DNA from: Diabrotica undecimpunctata
Lineage: Eukaryota; Arthropoda; Insecta; Coleoptera; Chrysomelidae
Direction of reading: 5' to 3'
Assembly: GCF_040954645.1 (NCBI RefSeq)
Contig: NC_092810.1
Location: 12,510,377 to 12,574,376, forward strand
DNA: 64,000 nucleotides
Within the stretch, counting starts at the first letter, position 1, and every line of letters begins with the position of its first letter. Below, piece by piece: positions 1 to 10,162 of the stretch. Both the position numbers and the translations under genes were made by a program. The notes under the pieces were generated by a model, which saw nothing but the letters and a program-made list of their open reading frames with translations, did no database searches and had not been told where the DNA came from.

Positions 1-586
1 AGAAGAAGAATATAGTGGTCAGGTCAAATTTTACTTTCGTATAATTCTGGTTATCGCTATTGCTGTAAACGAAATTAAAACTATGTGATCATTTATTTTT
101 TTAGTTTAGTTATATTTTGATGTTGCTTAACAATTTTAGTATTCTTCGTTCACAAATTGTTGAGAGCACGAAATATGCCTCAAACTCATAAAACGGTCGT
201 AAATCATAGGCGTTCCTAAGGTGTTTATTCATTAAATAATAATATAATGTTTTAATACTGTTATATAATATTGATAATATTTTAATACTAATATATTTAG
301 CAAAAAACAATTAAAACTTTCACGACTAATGTTGGTTATTATATTATATTAATAAAAATAAGAATTTAACCGTTAACAATTTTGTAAATAAGAATACCTT
401 ATCTCTTTGGATATTTCAATACTAATCTTCGCGTTTAATCACTTTACTAGAAAACCTGGAATTCATATCCGAAGGTACTATTTGTTCCAAGATAATTAAG
501 ATGGAATTCCCCAGATTTTTAATAATATAATTATATTCGAAACTTAACTTGAAAGGGTAAAGTTATTACGAACGAAAACAATTTTT
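1..586. other. AT-rich stretch without recognised gene
   Basis: AT-rich DNA with no reading frame resembling a known protein. I looked for an inverted end of the Sailor-type element that follows and did not find one. The short minus-strand frame at 110-310 has no recognisable motif. Confidence 0.6.
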
Positions 587-772
587 TTGTTTAGTACGTT
601 TTTGATCGCATGTCATTTACGGCTCGTCGGTGTGTCCGCGTCTACGGCAGTAATTAGCGTCTCGAATATTTCTTTTGCGAATTATATGCAGTGCGTGAGT
701 GATTTTTTATTCCATATACCTACAAACATATACGTACCTTTCGCTCGTGCTCGTTTTGTTGGATTGTTTGTG

Positions 773-2164
773 ATGGCTTCATCATCAAGTTTTACACCGG
801 TACTGTTGCGTACAGTTAGTAAGTCAGTCTATTCACCAAGAGAGAAGACTATTGTCCTGAATGTTCACGATGCTCTGGTTTCTCAGAATCCCACAAACAC
901 TGTTCGCAACATAGTCGAAAGTTGTGCCAACATGACTGGCGTAGGAGAGTCAACTTTATATAGGTTCCTATCAGAAAGAAAAAAACACGGTATAGCTAAC
1001 CCAAACACAAACGAACACTTAAAGAGAGGGAAAAAGCCTATTGAAATTGATGAATTTGCCAAAAATGGTATTCGAAGGAAAATTCATGGATTTTTTTTCA
1101 AAAAAGAAATACCAAACCTAAACAAAATTTTACAAGAAGTTAGAGACGACCCGGATTTGCCTCATATCGGACGAACTAAATTGTGGCAAGTTTTAAAAGA
1201 ATTAAATTTCCGGTGGGAGAAATCAGACCGAAAATCACTTTTGATTGACCGGGAGGAGAAGATGATGTTGGAAAAGAAATTATCTAAGATTCATATGAAA
1301 ATTCCGGGCTGAAGAAAGGCCCATCTTCTACCAGGATGAAACGTGGGTAAACTCAGGTCATACTCTAAAAAAAATTTGGTCAGATAAAAATATATTAAGC
1401 TCCAGGCAAGCCTTTATGGAAGGTTGGTCCACTGGTATCTCCGCACCTTCTGGTAAAGGCAGTAGATTAATAATTTCTCACATTGGCAGTGAAAAATAAT
1501 TTGTTAAGCATGGTTTGTTGAAATTTCATTCCAAAAGCACAAAAGACTATCACGAGGAGATAACAGCTGATGTTTTCGAAGAGTATTTTGAGCAAATGAT
1601 TGAACACATACCACCAAATTCAATTATAGTATTAGATAATGCACCTTATCATTCACGACTAGTAGAAAGACTTCTAACGAATGCGTGGAAGAAACAGGAT
1701 ATTCTTGACTGGCTGCGGAATAAGTATCTGCCTTACGAAGATGGAATGGTAAAAGCAGAACTTTTAAAAATTGCCCGGCAACACAAATCTAAGTTCAAGA
1801 AATACGTAGTTGACAAAATGGCGAAAAAGCCTAGTCCTAGTAGGGTGGGAAGTCTTTAGACTTCCCACCCTACCACTGCGAAATTAATCCAATTGAACTC
1901 ATTTGGGCACAAATGAAAAGTTATGTGGCTAGAAAAAATACGTCATATAAAATACAAGCTGTGCGTGAATTGTTATACGAGTCTTTATAACATATTACAA
2001 AACAAAACTGGAAAGATGCAGTAAGACATGTAATAGAAGAAGAACAAAAACTGTGGGATCTTGATAACATAATTGATGCGACCGTAGAGATTATTAACCT
2101 AATTATTAACCCTCAAGATGACTCGGATTCCGAAGTTGATCCTATTTATTTTGAATTTGAATAG
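773..2164 (+). pseudogene. Sailor-like (IS630-Tc1-mariner group) transposase pseudogene, copy 1
   Basis: A cut-and-paste transposase relic, closely similar along its length to the copies at 19.1, 23.7 and 44.2 kb. The start is set at the Met at 773 because the better copies begin at the equivalent place; the open frame itself extends upstream to 587. In order it shows an N-terminal helix-turn-helix region (GVGESTLYRFL), a basic region, the first catalytic motif (QDETW), the second (VLDNAPYHS) and the C-terminal NPIELIWAQ motif with the Glu. It ends in an acidic tail, as its relatives do. It is broken by a frameshift near 1240-1320, a TAA near 1497, a palindromic rearrangement at 1840-1873 and a TAA near 1990. 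No inverted ends were found around it. Known of the family: DDE_3-type nuclease. Inferred: dead copy. Confidence 0.85.
1840..1873. repeat. Near-perfect palindrome inside transposase pseudogene
   Basis: Two 16-base arms (1840-1855 and 1858-1873) are exact reverse complements, separated by two T residues. The right arm encodes the start of the PPYHCE motif found in all the related transposases. The left arm replaces the codons that should precede it. Confidence 0.9.
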
Positions 2165-2217
2165 TTTTCTAATCGTAATTATATAAGGTAAGTAATAGTA
2201 GTTGTAATCGTAAGGTA

Positions 2218-2623
2218 TTAAAGGGGAAAGGCGCAAAATGTCTCCTGTCAAAATGTTCAATGTGTTTTAAATGTATTCATTTTTTTTTCAAATCCTGAGA
2301 AAACTAAACAGCATTTTTGAAAAATTTAAAGGCAGAATGAAATATTTTTTAGAATAAATAAAAAGTTTTTTTTGCATGCAATATTTTCAATAAAAAATTA
2401 TACTATATTTTCTCTTTTATTTTCACCCCTGTTACATAACATATTAAAATAAACATTGTAGAAGTTTTCAGGGACTTTCTGCCCTCAGTAATAATGCAAT
2501 CTTTCATTCTGCCTTTAAATTTTTCAAAAATATTTATTAGTTTTCTCCGGATTCGAAAATAATGGATACATTTAAAACACATTGGAAATTTTGCCAGGCG
2601 ACATTTGGCGCCTTTTTCCTTAA
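2218..2623. mobile_element. MITE-like inverted repeat flanked by TTAA
   Basis: Two arms of about 110-120 bases at 2222-2340 and 2503-2619 are imperfect inverted copies. Both carry GGCGC near the outer end and share a block ending in TTTAAAGGCAGAATGA. The central 160 bases are AT-rich. TTAA lies at both borders (2218-2221 and 2620-2623), which fits the target duplication of piggyBac-type transposases. No coding capacity. It sits just past the stop of the Sailor-like pseudogene, probably inside that element's 3' region. Class assignment is inferred from TTAA alone. Confidence 0.75.
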
Positions 2624-2844
2624 TTAAATAAATGTATCTTTTACAAATGGCAAGAAACTTTTTATTTTTGAATAAAATAAATAAGTTTTATTAAAAAATA
2701 CAATTTACATAAGTACAATTTAAAAAATATATTTATTTAGTTCAAATAAATGTTTCAATCATATACTCTACGACACTGGTCGTTCATCTCTAACCATTCA
2801 AAATACCCCCGTAATAGGATTATAAAGTATTGTATTCCTTCAGA

Positions 2845-3600
2845 TATAAGGTGGGTTGGTCGAAAACGTCTTAAACCTTAGCTCTTCTTCTGAAAATACA
2901 TCTCTATTTAAAGGATAAATTCCAGTCACCATAAAGCCGGCTGTAATATTTTTAGGAGTAATAGCTAGAGGCAATGCGGTTGCAATAGTACCAGGTATGT
3001 CATACATTGATTGACATGGTTATACCAGGATGATCCAGGCCAAGTTAATATATATGATGATAGGCCTGTGATCCATGGAGTTGACATATGTTTTAAGAAG
3101 TCCGTAAATCGATTTGTTGAATAGCTGTAATATAATATATGTTAACAATGTGGAGGAAAAGACAAAACACTATCACGCCATTTTATTGCCAAGAAAACTA
3201 AAGAACATTCATACATACAGAAGTCATGGTTATTTAGAAAAAGCAGAACGGATTTTACCAAGGAAACCTTATTGTGCTTAAAAAAATGTTTACACTATTC
3301 TAAAAAATAAGCTGCTATGATCCAACCTGAAGAATTTGCATTTTCGATACTTCCTGGTGGAGTATTGTTTAACATTTATTGCCTGAAATTCACCATAAGA
3401 AATATAAAGAAATGCTAATTCCTAAAACTGACACTGCAATGGCCAAAGTAACCAGTTTCTCTCTTTTTTGGGAGGTAATTTCCTCCAATTTATTTAAATC
3501 GTTTTTTGGCTTCAATTATCTCCAGTTTTTGAACTGCAGTGATTACAGTTTCGTCGATAATAAATATATCTTGTAGTTTAATTTGAAGAGGATTTAAAAC
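2845..3600 (-). pseudogene. pogo/Tigger-like DDE_1 transposase pseudogene (catalytic part and C-terminus)
   Basis: Read on the minus strand in several frames, the segment gives the usual order of a DDE_1 transposase: IIDETVITAVQK with the first catalytic Asp near 3550, a region ending SSGW, FLNNHDFCMYE where the second catalytic motif is expected, FPPHC, then IPGTIATALPLAITPKNI and GIYPLNRDVF at the C-terminus. Frameshifts and stops separate the blocks. The N-terminal DNA-binding part is not seen; upstream sequence to about 3840 may hold eroded remnants. Known of the family: nuclear DNA transposase with CENP-B-like binding domains. The copies at 27.6 and 28.4 kb are of the same general type. 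Confidence 0.75.
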
Positions 3601-4549
3601 GTTGCTCAGATTTTCAAACAAATTTAGGTATTAATTTTAATAAAACTTGTAGTTTTTGCCAGACTTATGTGTAAACAATGTAAAAACTTTCCACGCAATC
3701 AACACACGTTCTGGATGACTGACAAGCGATAAGTGACATAGCAAGCTTGTGCGACTCATGGAACTCTAATATACCATTTGCACTCATTGCCGCCACAATT
3801 CAAATTAAAATGTATTAAGAAGGCTATGAGTCTGCTTAAAGAGGAGGGGTCCGGATTTGGGCACTTTTCTCTACAATTTATATAATACTGGGAATTTAAA
3901 AGTTACCAACACTTAATAAATTTTTACTCGAACACGTGTATTTCGCCTTGTTGCTCTTACATAAATAAGAGTCTCTATAAAGTTGCAGTCGCTCGTTCGG
4001 ATCACACAGGCACATCAAACATCGTTGAAAAATATAATATTTAAAAAAATATGAACTGGGGCGACTTACTCCTGAGGTAACAAGCCGGTATCTCCTACCT
4101 ACTATTAGATAAAATAGAGGTAACTGTCAGGCTCTTTGATTTTTAAATTCATATTTTTTATTAAATTTAATAGAGAATGCAAAAGTAAAAAAATATCTAT
4201 TTTTTCCGGAAACGCAATCTTAGGCAATATTTACGAGATTTGTGAATGCGGGACGAATCGAAGACAGCCTACGCAAGGATTCTCTAAATGACTTATATGT
4301 ATGGAACACGGCATCCCTAAGTGGGCTCATCAGATTAGGTTTCTTTGACTTTTACTTTATGTCTATACCGATTTTGAAGACATTTATTCATTTGTGCATG
4401 CAATTTTAAAAAGACTATTATTTGAATAATATACGAGGCTTGTTGAATTAAAACCTACCTTTGGTCCAGAAAAAAATGTATTGGCAAATATATCTTTAAA
4501 TATACTGATGGCCAAAAACACTTAAAAGGACAAATAATTAGGTACCGTA
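3601..4549. other. Intergenic, no recognised feature
   Basis: No protein-like reading frame. The first 200 bases may be an eroded part of the DDE_1 pseudogene. Nothing else stands out. Confidence 0.5.
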
Positions 4550-5035
4550 AAATGGGGTGAGATTGATCTCCCGGGGTGACATTGATCATTTGTCGTTGTA
4601 TCACATATATGTAAATACAACCGGCAATAATGTAAAATTGTTTCTGGGCGTGGCACTATTTATTTCTTGGATCTTGACTATGATCAGTTCACGTCGTTGT
4701 TAGTTTGCAATTAGCATTGGGAAGAAGTTATGTGGCTTTGAAATTAACCATAATTTTTGGCTTATTTTTATAGTTTGTGTACTTTTGATGGTAGAGGTTC
4801 GCTATTTCTAGCGTTATAAAATTATTTTGAATCGTTTCGCAATAATAATTTTAAGTATCTAGCATTTTAACTAACGCCAGCTCATTAAGATAGGGGATAA
4901 TATTGAATGGAGTGACATTGATCAAGTGATCAATCTAACCACACGTTACGTACGTTCCAGAAATTAATTTATAATTTTTGTTACAGATTTAAGAATATTA
5001 ATCAAAATATTACAAATGACAATTAGGCAGTAGAA

Positions 5036-5205
5036 CGTATGGCAATTTTAATGAAGAACAAGTTAATCAGGTGTTGCACGAGGTATTGAAAAATGGATTA
5101 TTGCTAAAAAAAGTCGCAAAAAATACAAATTGCCCTACGGAACTCTAAATAACAAGTACCATGGAAGGAAGATTAAGAAACAGGTGGAGAATCTGTATTC
5201 ACATA
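5036..5205 (+). pseudogene. pogo-like N-terminal helix-turn-helix fragment
   Basis: In two frames the DNA encodes YGNFNEEQVNQVLHEVL, LLLKKVAKN and then CPYGTLNNKYHGR. This matches the N-terminal psq-type helix-turn-helix of pogo-like transposases (compare WTEQQLTEAVNAV in the copy at 57.0 kb). A one-base shift falls between KNTN and CPYG. Nothing of the nuclease domain follows, so this is only the 5' end of an element. The repeated motif at 4554-4587 and near 4910 may belong to its terminal region. Confidence 0.6.
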
Positions 5206-5286
5206 TGAAGAAGTAGTAGCCATTATAAATAGCATTTTAGTCAGAAGTTCTGAATGCACAAAAAAAAATCTAGTATTAAGTACAAT

Positions 5287-5432
5287 ATACACCGAGGTGT
5301 GTGCAGGCACTATACACCCGGGAATGCACACCTCAATACACCCACACTTAGATAGATTAGAATTAGATTAGCTATAGGTATATACACGGAGTGTGTGAGA
5401 GCGTTATACACTTGGGAATGCACACTCCATAA
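5287..5432. repeat. Two related dyad units (TATACAC/GGGAATGCACAC)
   Basis: Two units of about 50 bases, at 5287-5336 and 5378-5431, share the layout TATACACSGAGTGTGTG, a short spacer, CTATACACYYGGGAATGCACAC. Each can fold on itself because the GTGTG part pairs with the CACAC part. No coding sequence. Confidence 0.55.
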
Positions 5433-5559
5433 TTAGGTTAGCATAAGTAGATAGGAAAAAACAACAAAATCCTCACTGGCTAATAAAACCACGCAACTAA
5501 AAATAAAAAAATCAAAAAACACATCTTTCCAATTAACACCATCGTTAATAATATGGAAA

Positions 5560-6360
5560 AATCTTACGAACTGACAACGACGGAAGTTAGCATAACCCGC
5601 GAAACCGGGAATTATATCATCTGATTCTGTGGCTAATCGCCATATAGAACGGAGATAATTAATAAACCGAGGAAAAAATGTTTGGAAAAAAACTATATGT
5701 CAATTACATATAGTTATGAATTAAAAATATAAAGCAAAATAATAGTATAGTCAAAGCCAATAGGCACAGGCCCTTCAGGCATAAAAAAAACGCGAACTCC
5801 GAGCATTGAGACCATGTGCGGCAAACATGAGCTTGATGGCCGGTCCATCTTTTCGGACGCCCAGCCGACGAGGAGAACAAAATCCGTTTTGTCAAATCGT
5901 CGGCTGAGCGAACGAGCACACACAAACACTTTTGATCAGAGAGCCGCTAGTCACGGCTGGGGACTCTCTGATCAGAACACACGAAAATTTTTAGGGACTC
6001 CAGTCCCGATGTTAAGACAAATAAATAGAAACAGTAAAGTAAATAGGGAGAAAAGCCGACATTTAGGCTACCCCTACAATCAGGTGGCATAACCACAACT
6101 ACTAAGAACGGAAGGTACTTCATTACCCAAAGTACCTTAGTAAATTCTAAGATCATAAGCCTCCTCACGTTAGTTATACGCTGAGGAGGGGTGGAGGAAA
6201 AGCCTGGGGGTCAGATAGGTACCATCTCGACTAGCGAGGTGTGACCGGTTTGAGCTTCGAGCATGTGGATCCCTATCTTATATTGGTATACACATGCTCC
6301 TAGGGGTAGGGTTGATCACCTCGTGTGTTAATGTGTGTGTATGTGTGTGTGTGTGAGTTC
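5560..6360. other. Unassigned GC-richer repeat with hairpins, ending in a GT microsatellite
   Basis: This block is less AT-rich than its surroundings and has structured sequence: a hairpin at 5933-5974, a CCTCCTCACG/CTGAGGAGG pair near 6153-6188, and a GT repeat at 6331-6356. It looks like the non-coding end of a retroelement, with the microsatellite as a possible tail, but no coding domain was recognised on either strand. Confidence 0.4.
5933..5974. repeat. Compound hairpin
   Basis: An 11-base perfect outer stem (TGATCAGAGAG at 5933-5943 with CTCTCTGATCA at 5964-5974) encloses an inner AGCCG/CGGCT stem. It could fold as RNA or as a DNA cruciform. Confidence 0.7.
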
Positions 6361-7339
6361 TGAATGCCGTCTGCTCCAGGAGATTTCCAGTTATGGAGCA
6401 CTTTAATAAACATTATTATTAGATTATTAAAAACCTAGTAAATACAATCCAGATTTTTCTGGAAGCCACTTTTGTTATTAAATTTTTTATCTTGAGCTAT
6501 TAATAAAATCGATCAATTAAGCTTTTATCGAGATATGACCGACACCCATTTTGACCAAAACAAAAACAAAAATTTTATTTTCCAGTTTTTGTAAAATTGT
6601 TGAAAAGGAGATAAAAATAAATACATACTATAAATTTAAGCTATTTTACAACATTTTCTAAGTACTAAAATACGGCTTAAAAATAAATATTTCAAGTTGT
6701 ACCTAAATGAAACGATTAAATTGTACTTTACCTCTTTCGAGAATTCTTTCAGAAAAACCTTTATTACTGAAAATTCTGGGATAACGGAAGACCAATCGTG
6801 GTTCTAATTTCATTCTATCCTTTAAGCTGGGCTTATATTTTCAGTAGGACACAAAGGACTAAAATGTTAATACTGTTTTCCGTTGCAGCTTTGTGTTTCT
6901 CGGAAAGAGTCGACGTGCGATGCTCCAGAGGTTGCCTTTATTATACGTTTCCCCTTTTTTAGATTTCACGTGAATATTTTCAGGCGGTAAAGAACTGAGT
7001 AAGAGGTTCTTGAAAAGCGCCCCTTTAATGATGTCTGTTTCACCCTTTAGTTTTTTATCCTGCTTAACTAATCAGCAAACATTTTTATTTATGTATGTAG
7101 AGGCTTAAAGGTTTTAATGATTTATGTAAAGGGCTATGAAATACGCTTCTAATTCGAATATTTACGAACACTTATTGTAAGAACAGCAATTCATATTTAA
7201 ATTGTAAGAGTTCATTTAATATCGTTAACACACATCAGTAAAGCTCAGATTATATGCAAAATGCCTTTTTTGACTACTTTGCCTATTGAAGGTGCTTTTC
7301 GCACAAATTCCTTAGGGCTTAAATTCTGAATATGTATAT
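6361..7339. other. Intergenic, no recognised feature
   Basis: AT-rich, with no protein-like frame on either strand. Confidence 0.5.
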
Positions 7340-7353
7340 ATATATTCGGTTTT

Positions 7354-9691
7354 TTATAACGTCTTATGACGTTGTCCGACTCCCAAACGCCACTGTATTC
7401 TGTCTTGAGTTAGGTCTTCGTCCAGATTTCGAGCGCTAATCGCTTTCCTAACTCCCAGGTTCCAGCTCTGTGGTGGTCTTCCTCGTTTCCTCTTCTCTGG
7501 GGGTTGCCACATCATCGTTTTTTTAGGCAATCTTTCGTCCACCATTCGGCTCACATGCCCATACCATATGAGCTGTTTTCTTTTAATATCCTCAACTATA
7601 GTGCCCTCTATACCCATTTGTTGTTTTATCACTTCATTCCGTATTCTGTCGGCTCTTGATATCCTCATCGGTCTTCTGATGGCATCCATTTCCGTAGCTT
7701 CGACCTTTTTCTTATATTTTTAGGTTATTCTCCATGTCTCAGCTCCATAAAGTAGGCTAGTTTTAACCATTGTCTCATAGATGTTCCATTTTCTTTTCTT
7801 TGATATTTCTTTACTTCATAGAACTCCGTTCAAACATGCTATAGCTCTTCGTGCTTGTACAATTCGATGTTCTATTTCTCGTTCGTCTTTTCCACTACGG
7901 TCGAAGATGACGCCCAGGTATTTATATTCGTTGCATGGATTTATTTTTTGATTGTCATCGATATCGAGTTGTTCTGCTTTAGCTCCAATTGAGAGGTATT
8001 TTGTCTTTTCTAAATTGATATTTAATCCCCATTTCTGGTATTCTTCAATTAGTTTTCTAAGCATATATTCCATGTCATCTTTGTCATTTGAGATCACCAC
8101 CTGATCATCTGCAAACTGTAAAGTATATATGTAATCCTGATCGTTCAATTGTATACCCATTCCTTTGACTTTCCTTTTCCATTGTTTTAGAGCTGCAGAG
8201 ATATAAATCTTAAATAGAGTCGGAGAGATACAACATCCTTGTCTGAGATTCTTAGTAACTGCAATTTTTTCAGCTAGGAGGTTTCCGAATTTCATTTGGG
8301 AGTTTGAACCATAATATAGATCTTTGAGAGCACTAACTAATGTTTGATGTATGTTTGATGTGCCCAGGACTTCCCATAGTTTATTTAACGGAACTGTGTC
8401 ATATCTACAAAAGTCATATGTAACTCTCTATTTGTCACAATTTTCTTTTCTATAATTTGTTTAAGACAGAAGATGTTATCTGTACATGAACGACCTGCTC
8501 TAAATCCTCCTTGTTCTTCGTCTTCAGACGATTGATAATCTTCCTCTATCAGGTCCCGTAGTATTCGACCGTATAGTCGACTCATTGAGCTTGTGACCGA
8601 TATCCCTCTATAGTTTTTACAATTTCTCCTGTCACCTTTTTTATATATTGGGGTCATATATGCTGTTTTCCATTCATCTGGTGTTGGATGTCCATTAATA
8701 TATTCGTTAAATATCACCGTGATCATTCTGTGTAATTTCTCTGAGTCATTCTTTATTAATTCCGTAGTTACTCCCTCTGCTCCACTTGCTTTTCCATTCT
8801 TCATCCCTGCTATAGCTTTTTGAACTATGTTGATATCTATGGTAATATGCTCTCCCAGAATTTCGATTCTTGATAAATTCATATCTTCCTTAAATTCGTC
8901 TCTGTTCTCATTTAATAGATGTTTGTAATAATGTGTCCAATCCTCGGGATTTATGGGATTTAGAACCACTTTCTCGTTAGTCGGCTTCTTAACAGAGTTT
9001 ATAAACTTCCACGCCTCAGTGCATTGTCGTCCTCCAATATAAGATTCTATCTCTCTGCACCTTCTATCCCATATCTCATTTTTGGAGGTCATAATTATCT
9101 TTCTAGTTTTCTTCTATCTATCTTTCTAATTTCATTGTATCGGTCTTTGTCTGCGTCATCTTTTGTATTCAACCACTTATGGTATAATCTTTTCTTTTCT
9201 GTTACCGCATTTTCGACGTCTTCATTCCACCAAAGCTTGTTACTAATTTTATTTTGTTTGATTCCTAAGACCTCCTGTGCTGTTTGATGAATACTTGATA
9301 TTATGTTCTCATATATGCATTTGGTATTTGTTAGTGTTTCGTCAAGTTTGGAGTCCATTCGAGTCTTATATAGTGTGCGGGTGTTCTCATGAATTAAACT
9401 GGACAGATTGTATTGACGAAGATCAATTCTTTCTAAAAGTTGTTCGTCTTGGCTTGATGAGACACTGTCCTTTAATCTATATGGGAAAACAATTTTTGCC
9501 CTGACCATGTGGTGATCTGATCCGCATACTGCTCTTCTCATAGCTCTAATATCTCTAATGAGTATTTGTGAATTTTGTTTAACTATCACGTAATCTATTA
9601 TAGACTTAAGATTCCTTGTTGGTTGAAACCATGTATATTTGTGTATGTTTTTGTGTCTGAATATATGTGTATTTTTAAAATTGTGTGCCAC
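7354..9691 (-). pseudogene. RTE-like non-LTR retrotransposon ORF, 5' truncated
   Basis: Minus-strand polyprotein relic in five blocks. 9691-9095 is the end of the endonuclease (YTWFQPTRNLKSIIDYV, GSDHHMV). 9092-8385 is the start of the reverse transcriptase (GKASGAEGVTTELI, GGFRAGRSCTDN, FVDMTQF). 8295-7816 is the palm (LRQGCCISPTLFKIY, then LQFADDQVVIS with the catalytic FADD). 7689-7354 is the C-terminus (QLIWYGHVSRM, RKRGRPPQSW). A few frameshifts and stops lie between blocks. The N-terminal endonuclease half is missing; the sequence breaks near 9700-9720 against plus-strand DNA. AT-rich DNA follows the 3' end. Known of the family: target-primed reverse transcription with an APE endonuclease. 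The clade call rests on the C-terminal WYGHV and GRP motifs and is moderately sure. Confidence 0.85.
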
Positions 9692-9714
9692 TGCTCTGTC
9701 CGTGAAGGTCTCAG

Positions 9715-10162
9715 CTTGTGTAGAGGAGAGACGCTGAACTGAGTAGGGCTCTTTCAGTACTTTGTGTAAGACAGACTGGGCAGGGAAGTCTTAAATTCCT
9801 ACATGGCGCATCCCAATGGCTGATAGGGATACCTTCCTGTAGATATGCAGGACAGGTATGAATAAGGCTTCACCAAATAAGTACCCGCGGATCAACGGAG
9901 GACATGACATAGGTCAGCAGCTGTGTCATTAGTGGCCCGTGGCTGAGGAATACAATTCCTGACAGGTGCGTTTCCACAAAGTCGCAGGCAAAAATCAAAT
10001 ACTGATTTAACCGGCTGTGATACTGCAAAAACTCACCAACCCGTCCGGCAAGCGTGGTGTTTTAATGCCAAAACACAACATGTTGAACTTGAAACAAAAT
10101 GGGACGATACCCCAGGTGGGTAGAACTAGCAGCTCAGAATCCCACACTGGAAAACCGGTCAG
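9715..10162 (+). other. Probable 5' untranslated region of the plus-strand RTE-like element
   Basis: Non-coding and less AT-rich than its neighbours. It lies between the broken end of the minus-strand RTE element and the foldback element, and ends with an AGCTAGGCAGGATCTG block. The sequence on the far side of the foldback element leads directly into RTE coding sequence, so I infer this is the 5' part of that element, now cut off by the insertion. No reading frame of note. Confidence 0.5.

Noticed and set aside
587..772. N-terminal extension of the first transposase frame
   Set aside because: The 62 residues before Met at 773 have no counterpart in the sister copies, so they are taken as non-coding leader.
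3379..3576. 65-residue plus-strand frame
   Set aside because: It is the complement of the DDE_1 transposase relic on the other strand.
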